NCBI GenBank assembly: GCA_028699065.1
Contig: JAQVVH010000003.1
Coordinates: 124,001 to 188,000 of the forward strand
From: Gallionella sp.
Lineage (GTDB): Bacteria; Pseudomonadota; Gammaproteobacteria; Burkholderiales; Gallionellaceae
Length of the DNA: 64,000 nucleotides
Direction: 5' to 3'
Part shown: piece after piece, positions 18,924 through 26,402 of the stretch
Layout: each line of letters opens with the position of its first letter
Position numbering within the stretch: the stretch's first letter is position 1
Made by a program: the position numbers and the translations under genes
The notes under the pieces: model-generated
What the model saw: the letters and a program-made list of their open reading frames with translations, nothing else
Told to the model about the DNA's origin: nothing
Databases searched by the model: none

Positions 18924-20057
18924 TCAGTAATAAGCCTGCGCCAGCCGCTTGGCTATCTTCGTTTCATCCCACTCGCGGGCATGCGCTTTTGCCTCGTCTG
19001 ACAGCTTACGTTGCAAATCGGGGTCGCTGAACAGGCGAATCAGGGCGCGGGAAAAATCCAGAGGGTCATCCAGTGGTGTAATGGCGCCTCGCTCGGCTTC
19101 CAAAATGTCGGTGGTGCCCATGCTGGACAGTGCAATGACGGGCAAACCCATCGCCATCGCCTCGAGAAGTACCAACCCTTGTGTTTCGGTGCGCGAAGCA
19201 AAAACAAAAGCATTAGCCGCCGCATAGCAATGGGGCAGTTCATGGGTGCGATCCAGATAGCCCAGAAATTTGACGTTTTCACCCAGATTGTGTTTTTCGA
19301 CATCCCGTTGCAAATGAGTTCGGGCCGGTCCTTCGCCTGTGACGAGGAGAAGGATGTCCGGAATATGTTTCCGGGCATGGGCGAGGCTCTCAATCAGAAA
19401 GCCGATATTTTTTTCATGGGCGACGCGACCCACGAACAGAGCGATTGGACGTTCCGGATGAATGCCGTATTCCTCGCGAAATCTTTCCCCGTGACCGCTA
19501 TTGAATTGAGACAGGGGAATGCCTGTGGGCAAAATTTCCAGTTGCCGGCTAACGCCGTATTCAGACAGACGCCGGTGAATTGCCCGCGATGGCACGATAA
19601 TTTTGTCCATTTGATTGCACTGTTTTTGCGAAATTCTGCGGGCCAGCAGCTTTAGCCAGCTTGCAGGCAGAAACGGCAGGTAATGCTGAAAGTATTCTTC
19701 GAACAGGGTGTGATAGGTTGATACCAGTGGTAGGCCAACTTTTTTGGCCACTTTGACGGCAGCATAGTGCGCCAGGAAAGGGGTCTGCACATGAATCAGG
19801 TCGGCATGGCGCGCTTCCCGCTCAATAGCCGCCAGTAATGGTTTCCAGCGCATGATCCGATCTTCCGGATCCCGGGGTACGGGCCTGCCGGGAACGCGAA
19901 CAATCCAGTCTTCATCCGCTGTTTTCGGGCCGTAATCCGGCGCAATCAGCCGGACTTCAATACCTTCGGCCAGCAAGGTGCGCCGATAGGTGCTGATGGC
20001 ACTTGAAACGCCATTGATCCTTGGGAAATAAACATCCGAAACCATCAGGACGCGCAT
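18924..20057 (-). CDS. GT4 glycosyltransferase, diacylglycerol glucosyltransferase-like
   Basis: 377 residues. The ATG at 20057 has GGGAGGCGG directly upstream and begins MRVLMVSDVYFPRINGVSS, a GT-B N-terminal strand; the longer frame is spurious. The GT4 donor site shows GRVAHEKNIGFL and the EX7E motif ETQGLVLLE. The acceptor-side TYHTLFEEYFQHYLP resembles diacylglycerol glucosyltransferases. It overlaps the PlcP-like gene by 13 bp, so the two are translated together. Proposed role: glycolipid synthesis from the diacylglycerol that PlcP releases. Sugar and acceptor are not proven. Confidence 0.72.
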   Translation of the reverse strand: MRVLMVSDVYFPRINGVSSAISTYRRTLLAEGIEVRLIAPDYGPKTADEDWIVRVPGRPVPRDPEDRIMRWKPLLAAIEREARHADLIHVQTPFLAHYAAVKVAKKVGLPLVSTYHTLFEEYFQHYLPFLPASWLKLLARRISQKQCNQMDKIIVPSRAIHRRLSEYGVSRQLEILPTGIPLSQFNSGHGERFREEYGIHPERPIALFVGRVAHEKNIGFLIESLAHARKHIPDILLLVTGEGPARTHLQRDVEKHNLGENVKFLGYLDRTHELPHCYAAANAFVFASRTETQGLVLLEAMAMGLPVIALSSMGTTDILEAERGAITPLDDPLDFSRALIRLFSDPDLQRKLSDEAKAHAREWDETKIAKRLAQAYY

Positions 20058-20863
20058 GCCGCCTCCCCGATTTTTGGCGCGTTGCCGGTGGGCATGGATT
20101 TTCCCCATTCGATGAGCTCCAGTTCTCCGCTCATGTGCTCGACAATGGCGGTGCAGCTGTCGACCCAGTCTCCGCAATTGACATAGAGCAGGTTGTCGAT
20201 TTCCCGGATGACGGCCCAGTGAATATGGCCGCAGACGACGCCGTCCAGACCACGGTCACGGGCGGCATGAATGACGGAACGTTCAAAATCAAAGATAAAT
20301 TGCAGGGCCGATTTTATTTTTCGTTTGGCGTAACCGGCCAGGGACCAATAGCCCGGTCGCCGGAAAAAACGCCGCCACCAAGACATAACCGAATTGATTC
20401 TAACCAGAAGGTCGTAACCAATATCGCCCAGAACGGCAACCCAGCGATGATGCCGGGTGACCTGATCAAACTCATCGCCGTGAATCAACAAAAGGCGTTT
20501 TCCGTCTGCAGTAGTGTGGACATACTCATGCACCAGCTGGATGTCGCCGAAGGTGGTGCCGTTGTAATCGCGCAGGGCCTCATCGTGATTTCCCGGAATG
20601 AACACGACTTTTTCGCCATGGCGGGCGCGGCGCAGGATTTTTTGGATGACCGTGTTTTGCGACGGGCTCCATTGAATGCTGCGGCTCATGCTCCAGAAGT
20701 CGATGATGTCGCCAATCAAAAAGAGATTTTCCGATTCGTATTCGCGCAGAAAGCCCAGCAATCGTTCCGCCTGACAGGCGCGCGTACCAAGATGAATGTC
20801 GGAAAGAAAAATAGAGCGAACGCTTCGACTGCTGCCGGTCTCTGCTGTGGTGGCGTTATTCAT
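20045..20863 (-). CDS. plcP: Calcineurin-type phosphoesterase, PlcP-like (or LpxH-like)
   Basis: 272 residues. Metallophosphoesterase with the full metal set: FLSDIHLG, GDIIDFW, PGNHDE, IHGDEFD and CGHIHWA. It looks more like PlcP, the phosphate-starvation phospholipase C of rhizobia and marine bacteria, than like canonical LpxH, judging by IHLGTRACQAE, the GDIGYD segment and YVNCGDWVDSCTA. Annotated relatives are often called UDP-2,3-diacylglucosamine diphosphatase. The overlap with a GT4 lipid glycosyltransferase and phoU as the upstream neighbour both favour PlcP. AGGGGGG precedes the ATG. Confidence 0.7.
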   Translation of the reverse strand: MNNATTAETGSSRSVRSIFLSDIHLGTRACQAERLLGFLREYESENLFLIGDIIDFWSMSRSIQWSPSQNTVIQKILRRARHGEKVVFIPGNHDEALRDYNGTTFGDIQLVHEYVHTTADGKRLLLIHGDEFDQVTRHHRWVAVLGDIGYDLLVRINSVMSWWRRFFRRPGYWSLAGYAKRKIKSALQFIFDFERSVIHAARDRGLDGVVCGHIHWAVIREIDNLLYVNCGDWVDSCTAIVEHMSGELELIEWGKSMPTGNAPKIGEAACAS

Positions 20864-20898
20864 GCGGCCCCCCTTGTTTGCGCACTGCTCGCGAGGGT

Positions 20899-20926
20899 AA
20901 AAAAAAGGGCACCCTGCAGGGTGCCC
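20899..20926 (-). terminator. Intrinsic terminator of phoU
   Basis: A perfect 20-bp palindrome, GGGCACCCTG paired with CAGGGTGCCC (20907-20926), is followed on the minus strand by eight U. It ends the phoU transcript but lies only 36 bp upstream of the plcP-like ATG, so it could also attenuate read-through into that gene. Confidence 0.9.
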
Positions 20927-21002
20927 AAGAGAGGAGGTTGCTTTCGGGAAGCCCTGCCATGCTAATAATTCCTTGTTTCATAAATTTTTCAGTCATGCGA
21001 CG

Positions 21003-21725
21003 TTACTGTGAAATTTTTCTGGCGTTCAGTTCTTGTTCGATCTCGTCCACGCTGATATGTCTGGCATTGCGGCCTTCAACAAGATAAATGATGTATTCGC
21101 CGATGTTTTGGGCGTGGTCTCCCATGCGCTCGACAGATTTGGCAACAAATAATATTTCTATGGCTGCCGAAATCGTGCGCGGGTCTTCCATCATGAGCGC
21201 GACCAGGTAACGCAAAATAGCCCGGAATTCCATGTCAATCTGGACGTCAGTGCGCAGCACATGCGTTATCTGGGAAATATCAATTCGCGCGAAAGCATCA
21301 AGGGAACGTTCCAGCATTTCCAGCGCCAATCGCGCGGCATGGCGAATTTCCGTGTAGCGGGCGGGATGAAAATTTTCCCGTTGCGCCATTTGGCGCGCCA
21401 TTCGGGCGATATTTTTGGCTTCATCGCCGATGCGTTCCAGATCCTTGATCGTTTTGATGATGGTCATGACCATGCGCAAGTCGTTGGCGGTAGGCTGCCG
21501 CCGCGCAATCAGCTCAACACATTTTTCATCGATCTCGACTTCCATGCCGTTCACGCGATGATCATCTGCGATGATTTTTTCTATCAGCGAAATATCCTGG
21601 GTCATCAATGCTTCCATACAGCGCTGAATCTGGTTTGCAACCAACGATCCCATTAGCATGACATTCCTGCGCATCGCTTCCAGTTCGTTGTCATACTGCG
21701 TGAGGGTATGTTTGTTGTGCGCCAT
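21003..21725 (-). CDS. phoU: Phosphate signalling regulator PhoU
   Basis: 240 residues, two PhoU three-helix domains with the paired acidic metal motifs (DEAKNIARMA and DHAQNIGEYI). PhoU links the Pst transporter to PhoR/PhoB and shuts off the Pho regulon when phosphate is plentiful. Unusually it is not the last gene of pstSCAB but stands alone 13 kb away with its own Pho-box promoter and its own terminator. Confidence 0.95.
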   Translation of the reverse strand: MAHNKHTLTQYDNELEAMRRNVMLMGSLVANQIQRCMEALMTQDISLIEKIIADDHRVNGMEVEIDEKCVELIARRQPTANDLRMVMTIIKTIKDLERIGDEAKNIARMARQMAQRENFHPARYTEIRHAARLALEMLERSLDAFARIDISQITHVLRTDVQIDMEFRAILRYLVALMMEDPRTISAAIEILFVAKSVERMGDHAQNIGEYIIYLVEGRNARHISVDEIEQELNARKISQ

Positions 21726-21761
21726 GATTAATCGTCCGGATTTATTTATGGATACTTGGGG

Positions 21762-21795
21762 ATGCTACGCAGCTTGCGTGACGAATTTATGACAG
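21762..21795 (-). promoter_or_regulatory. Pho-box promoter of phoU
   Basis: On the minus strand CTGTCAT-AAAT-TCGTCAC (21795-21778) has one perfect and one 5-of-7 half-site at 11-bp pitch. It is followed by ten bases and then TAGCAT (21767-21762) as -10. Spacing is identical to the pstS element. Confidence 0.82.
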
Positions 21796-21816
21796 TCACC
21801 GAAAGCGTCAACTTGC

Positions 21817-23025
21817 TTAACTTGCGATCGCGGTGGTCTGTGTTTTGGTTTCCGGTATTGGAACGGAATGTGCCAGTTTGAGCAGGATGGATTCGAGCTG
21901 AATGTTGATGTTTTCCCAGCTCAGATGTTCGACCGATGTCCGGGCATTTCTCCGCATGCGTTGAAGCCGGTATTCGTCGGATAGTATGCCTTGGGCCAAT
22001 GCAAGGAAGGCATGCTCATCATTGAACGGTGCGAGTAATCCGTTGATCTCGTGTTTTATATGTTCTCTTGCGGCAGCATAGTCGTAGGCGAGCGTCAGCA
22101 GGCCGCTCGCCATCGCTTCGATGGTGACGTTGCCGTAGGTTTCGGTCGTGCTCGGGTACAGGAAAAGGTCGGCAGAAGCATAATGCCGCGCAAGATCTTC
22201 ACCGCTGCGCATGCCCGCAAAAATGATATGCGGAAATCTTTGTTGCAAGGCTGCGCGCGCCGGGCCGTCTCCGACCATGACAAGCTTGCTGTCCGGTCTG
22301 AGGTGATGAATTTTTTCAAAGGCCTCGACGACCAGCGACAGATTTTTTTCTGCGGCAAGGCGGCTGACCAGTATGGCGACAGGTGTGCCATTCATCGCAC
22401 CCCATTGACGGCGCAGTTCGGTACATCGCTTGTCCGGATGAAAGCGTGCGGCATCGATACCGCGGGAAATCACATGAACATTCTTATACCCGGATTGGCT
22501 CAGAGTTTTTTGTAACGAAACGGTAGGCACCAGCGTGCATTGAGTGCGGTTGTGAAACCGCCGCAGGTAGGATTCGATCGGCTTGTTGAGCCATCCCACG
22601 CCGTAATGCTGGCTGTAATTGTGAAAATTGGTATGGAAATCGCTGCAAACCGGGATGCCGAGCACTTGCGCGGCGGAACATGCAGACCATCCCAACGGGC
22701 CTTCGGTTGCAATATGGACAACATCCGGTCGTTTGTCCCGCCACAACCGAAGCAGTTTTTCTTTTGCAGGCAAACCGAATTTGAGTTCCGGATAGCCAGG
22801 AATTGGAAGGCTAGCCATCAGTGTTTCAGAATAGTGGGCGAAAATTTTCGCTTTATCCTGCCTGCCTTGCGCGGGTCGAACTACGTGGATATCGTGCTGG
22901 CGTTCGAGAAGTCCATCAATCATTCTGCCCAGCGTTATCGCAACGCCATTGATTTCCGGCGGATAAGTTTCCGTGACCAGCGCGATTCTGAGCTGCCGTG
23001 GTTGAATTTTTTCGACCTCATTCAT
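21817..23025 (-). CDS. GT4 glycosyltransferase, MgtA/Agt-like
   Basis: 402 residues from the ATG at 23025 with AAGGGAC just upstream; the 79-codon extension above it has no support. GT-B fold with N-terminal LRIALVTETYPPEINGVA, the block HIATEGPLG, the donor-site VSRLAAEKNL and EX7E in ETYGNVTIE. These features resemble GDP-mannose-dependent alpha-mannosyltransferases and the Agt or SqdX glycolipid synthases. The gene ends just before the phoU promoter and is probably a separate transcript. Its acceptor is unknown; membrane lipid is the contextual guess. Confidence 0.68.
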   Translation of the reverse strand: MNEVEKIQPRQLRIALVTETYPPEINGVAITLGRMIDGLLERQHDIHVVRPAQGRQDKAKIFAHYSETLMASLPIPGYPELKFGLPAKEKLLRLWRDKRPDVVHIATEGPLGWSACSAAQVLGIPVCSDFHTNFHNYSQHYGVGWLNKPIESYLRRFHNRTQCTLVPTVSLQKTLSQSGYKNVHVISRGIDAARFHPDKRCTELRRQWGAMNGTPVAILVSRLAAEKNLSLVVEAFEKIHHLRPDSKLVMVGDGPARAALQQRFPHIIFAGMRSGEDLARHYASADLFLYPSTTETYGNVTIEAMASGLLTLAYDYAAAREHIKHEINGLLAPFNDEHAFLALAQGILSDEYRLQRMRRNARTSVEHLSWENINIQLESILLKLAHSVPIPETKTQTTAIAS

Positions 23026-23165
23026 GTCCCTTATGATGCGTACGACAGATGAAGAATTGATGACAATTTTGCTATGAACAGGTGAGGCGCGCGCGCCAAA
23101 GACGGAAATATTGCCGTAGTAATTGAACTTTATAGTGGCAAGCCAAAAGTACATCACGTTTGGAC

Positions 23166-25016
23166 ATGCCTTTATCAAGCTTTCACATTGAAGAAATTCT
23201 TCTTCCCAGATTGCAGCAGCTGCGTGCCGATGCGCTTGAGCTCGAGCGTGAGTTTGCGCCATTGATCAAATCTGTCGACCATGCGCATCGGGCCAGCGCG
23301 CGCAATCTATTGCATTATCTTGCGCTCAGGCAAAGCGATCTGCGGGATTTGCAAAATAATCTAGCGCAACTCGGATTAAGCCGGCTGGGTCGTGCCGAGG
23401 CGCACACACTGAGCAGTATCGATGCGGTTATCAATGCGCTTAGGGCATTGGCGGATCTGCCGCGGCTGCCGCCCCACGAAAACGAGATTGACTTCAATTC
23501 CGGTGCCAAGCGGCTGGCGGATCACGCTATGGCTTTGTTCGGATCCAGTCCAGATCGTCATGCTGGCCGGATTATGGTCACCATGCCGTCGGAAGCCGCG
23601 CACGATCCGAGCTTGGTGCGGACGCTTTTGCTGGCCGGCATGAATGTGATGCGGATCAATTGCGCGCACGACGGTCCGGATGAGTGGATTGCCATGATTC
23701 GTCACCTGCGCGAGGCTGAGAAGTCGGTAGGACGGCATTGTCGGGTTTATGCCGATCTGGCTGGGCCGAAGCTCCGCACGGGAGAAATTCGGGCCAGCGG
23801 GCGATTAGTCGAATTCAAGGTCAAACGTGATATTTGGGGGCATACGGTCGAGCCGGCAAGAATATTGTTGACGGCGAGCGCCAATTTCGAGCCGCTGCCG
23901 ACTACTGTGGACGCGATTTTGCAGTTGGATACCGATCTGCTCAAAAAAATTCAGGCGGGGGATGTGCTTGAAGTCGATGATGCGCGCGGCTCTATCCGCC
24001 GCCTGACATTGAGTGAGCAAATCGGCGATGGCTGGCTGGGCGAGTGTCTCCGGCACGCATATATCGCAGATGGTGCGGGATGCCGTTTATACCGTGAAAC
24101 CGAGCGGATGGCTGAAGGGAAAGTAGGGCCTTTGCCGGAAGTTTCGCAGCCCATTCTGCTTAATGTGGATGATCTGCTCTGCCTAACTAGGAGTGCCGAG
24201 CCCGGAATGCCCGCGACTTATGACAGTTACGGTAAGCTGCTCCACCCGGCCAGTATCCCGTGCACGCTGTCCGCGGTGTTCGAAACCGCGAAGGCGGGAG
24301 AGCCGGTCTGGTTTGATGACGGCAAAATTGGCGGTGAAATCTACAGTAATGATGGCGACATCATAACCATAAAAATTACGCATGCCGCGCCTCAAGGCAG
24401 TAAGTTGCGTCCGGAAAAAGGCATTAATCTGCCGTTGACCGAATTCGATGTGCCGGCGCTTTCGGTTGCGGACCTGGAAAACCTGCAGTTGCTTGCCCCG
24501 CTGATCGATATAGTGGGTCTTTCATTCGTGCGATCCTCTGCCGATGTGGCCGAATTGCATCGGCATTTGCACGAGATGGGGGTGTCGAATCTGGGGACGA
24601 TATTGAAAATCGAGACGCGTCAGGCCTTTGAAAATCTCCCGATGATTCTGCTTGAAAGTTTACGCCATGCCCCCGTGGGTATCATGGTGGCGCGGGGTGA
24701 TCTGGCTGTGGAAGTGGGTTTTGAGCGTTTGGCCGAAGTGCAGGAAGAAATTCTCTGGCTGTGCGAAGCTGCGCATGTTCCCGTGGTTTGGGCGACTCAG
24801 GTGCTGGACAACATGGCACGGCGCGGATTGCCGTCACGGGCCGAAGTGTCAGATGCCGCCCATGCCGTGCGCGCCGAATGCGTGATGCTCAACAAGGGGC
24901 CGTACATTGTTGAAACCGTAACATTTCTCAGCGGTATTTTGTCCCGCATGAGCGGCCATCAGGCCAAGCAGCGGCCCATGATGCGTCCCTTGTCGGTATC
25001 CCGCTTGCGCCAGTAA
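23166..25016 (+). CDS. Atypical long pyruvate kinase lacking the C-terminal regulatory domain
   Basis: 616 residues from the ATG at 23166; a TTG two codons earlier is also possible. Pyruvate kinase catalytic blocks are recognisable: MNVMRINCAHDG, ADLAGPKLRTGEI, LKIETRQAF, MVARGDLAVE and WATQVLDNMARRGLPSRAEV. Differences from classical enzymes are an extra helical N-terminal region of about 120 residues, an enlarged middle (B-like) domain, Ser changed to Ala in the NFSH-equivalent (NCAH), and an end just after the barrel. It should convert PEP and ADP to pyruvate and ATP, but cation use and allostery must differ. Confidence 0.72.
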   Translation: MPLSSFHIEEILLPRLQQLRADALELEREFAPLIKSVDHAHRASARNLLHYLALRQSDLRDLQNNLAQLGLSRLGRAEAHTLSSIDAVINALRALADLPRLPPHENEIDFNSGAKRLADHAMALFGSSPDRHAGRIMVTMPSEAAHDPSLVRTLLLAGMNVMRINCAHDGPDEWIAMIRHLREAEKSVGRHCRVYADLAGPKLRTGEIRASGRLVEFKVKRDIWGHTVEPARILLTASANFEPLPTTVDAILQLDTDLLKKIQAGDVLEVDDARGSIRRLTLSEQIGDGWLGECLRHAYIADGAGCRLYRETERMAEGKVGPLPEVSQPILLNVDDLLCLTRSAEPGMPATYDSYGKLLHPASIPCTLSAVFETAKAGEPVWFDDGKIGGEIYSNDGDIITIKITHAAPQGSKLRPEKGINLPLTEFDVPALSVADLENLQLLAPLIDIVGLSFVRSSADVAELHRHLHEMGVSNLGTILKIETRQAFENLPMILLESLRHAPVGIMVARGDLAVEVGFERLAEVQEEILWLCEAAHVPVVWATQVLDNMARRGLPSRAEVSDAAHAVRAECVMLNKGPYIVETVTFLSGILSRMSGHQAKQRPMMRPLSVSRLRQ

Positions 25017-25030
25017 CTGATTGGTTTTTC

Positions 25031-25399
25031 TCAGGCCAGCAGTACCAGTAACCAGACAGTGACCACATTAAGCAGGCTCACCAGTACGGCTGCGCTGCCA
25101 ATGTCTTTGGCACGCTTGGCCAGCCGGTGGCTGTCCAGTGAGATGCGATCCACGGTTGCCTCGATGGCGGAATTGATTAACTCCACGATCAGTACGATGA
25201 GCACGCTGGAGATCATCAGCGCCTTGCCAATCAGGCTGGCCGGCAGCCAAAGCGCCAGCGGGATGAGCAGCGCGGCCAGCATAGCTTCCTGGCGAAAAGC
25301 GTCTTCATGTTTGTAGGCGGCCCGGAATCCGGCCAGAGAATAACCGAGCGCATTCCACAAGCGCCGCAGCCCGGTCTTGCCTTTATATGGACTTTCCAA
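25031..25399 (-). CDS. dgkA: Diacylglycerol kinase
   Basis: 122 residues if started at the TTG at 25399, the same length as the E. coli enzyme; the frame continues to a TTG at 25453. Three membrane helices and the family signature ELINSAIEATVDRI (with HRLAKRAKDIGSAAV) are clear. It phosphorylates diacylglycerol to phosphatidate in the inner membrane, the opposite direction to diacylglycerol release by a PlcP enzyme. Convergent with the pyruvate kinase, 14 bp apart. Confidence 0.88.
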   Translation of the reverse strand: MESPYKGKTGLRRLWNALGYSLAGFRAAYKHEDAFRQEAMLAALLIPLALWLPASLIGKALMISSVLIVLIVELINSAIEATVDRISLDSHRLAKRAKDIGSAAVLVSLLNVVTVWLLVLLA

Positions 25400-25541
25400 G
25401 GGAGACTCCCGAATTAACGAGCTCGCATTGTAGGCGGAACTATATGACGGCAATGTTGCAGATATAGATCCTCAGCAGCTTCGCTGCGAACAGTCGCTGC
25501 GCTGTAACAAATTCTTCACACAATTCCATTATCATCGAAAT

Positions 25542-25871
25542 ATGGAAAATAAAATGATCGTCAAAGCGCTCGCTGCGCTCGCCCAAGCGTCGAGGTTGGA
25601 AATTTTTCGTCTTTTGGTGGTTGCCGGGCCAAGCGGGATGACGCCGGGGAGGTTAACCGAGTTGCTGGGTGTGCCGGCCAACACACTTTCATTTCACCTC
25701 AAAGAGTTGATCAATGCGGATCTGGTGAACGTGGAAAGGCAAGGTCGCCATCTTGTTTATCGTGCCCAGTACGATCGCATGAATCAGCTTGTATCTTATT
25801 TAACTGAAAACTGTTGCGCGGGGCAGTCTTGTGAACTGACATCGGACCGTGTGTGCCAATTAACCAACTGA
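25542..25871 (+). CDS. arsR: ArsR-family arsenic-responsive repressor
   Basis: 109 residues, winged helix (helix-turn-helix near 36-62). The usual ELCVCDL metal site in the recognition region is absent (it reads GRLTELLGVP). Instead cysteines cluster at the C-terminus, Cys91, Cys92, Cys97 and Cys105, a placement like the C-terminal As(III) site of Acidithiobacillus ferrooxidans ArsR. First gene of an arsR-arsC-acr3 operon that it should repress until arsenite binds. Confidence 0.9.
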   Translation: MENKMIVKALAALAQASRLEIFRLLVVAGPSGMTPGRLTELLGVPANTLSFHLKELINADLVNVERQGRHLVYRAQYDRMNQLVSYLTENCCAGQSCELTSDRVCQLTN

Positions 25872-25883
25872 CGAGGAAGAATC

Positions 25884-26402
25884 GTGAGCGACATCGAACC
25901 CATCAATGTGCTTTTTTTATGTACCCATAACTCCGCCCGGAGCATTTTGTCAGAAGCGCTGCTGAATGACTTGGGCAAGGGACGCTTCAGGGGATATTCG
26001 GCCGGCAGCAGTCCGCGCGAGAATCAGACGCCCAATCCACTCGCAATCAGGGCACTTGAAAGCGCCGGAATTTCTACTGCGGATCTGAGCAGCAAAAGCT
26101 GGGATGTATTCTCGGGTGAGGGGGCGCCGGAAATGGATTTGATTATCACGGTATGCGACAACGCGGCGGGCGAAGTTTGCCCGGTTTGGGTCGGACATCC
26201 GGCAACGGCGCATTGGGGTTATCCCGATCCGTCCGATACCCGGGGCGATGACGCGCAAAGGTTGGAGGCATTTAAAAAGACCATGATGCAAATTCGCCGG
26301 CGCGTGGAGCTGCTGATAAGTCTTCCCGAGGAAAAATTGCGGCGCAGTGCGCTGGAGGCAAGTGCCCGTCATTTGGCCGTGGTCGACAGGGTTGAAAAGT
26401 GA
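25884..26402 (+). CDS. arsC: Arsenate reductase, low-molecular-weight phosphatase family
   Basis: 172 residues. The CX5R phosphatase-like loop is CTHNSARS near residue 13, with further conserved cysteines in VCDNAAGEVCPVW. It reduces arsenate to arsenite for export. The GTG start follows GAGGAAGAATC. About 30 residues longer than minimal family members because of a basic C-terminal helix. Its TGA overlaps the acr3 GTG. Confidence 0.9.
   Translation: MSDIEPINVLFLCTHNSARSILSEALLNDLGKGRFRGYSAGSSPRENQTPNPLAIRALESAGISTADLSSKSWDVFSGEGAPEMDLIITVCDNAAGEVCPVWVGHPATAHWGYPDPSDTRGDDAQRLEAFKKTMMQIRRRVELLISLPEEKLRRSALEASARHLAVVDRVEK

Noticed and set aside
23049-23066. Pho-box-like TTGTCAT-CAAT-TCTTCAT upstream of the MgtA/Agt-like glycosyltransferase
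   Set aside because: The layout with a -10-like CATCAT is right, but transcription would begin at the ATG and leave out the clear AAGGGAC ribosome site. The second half-site is only 4 of 7.
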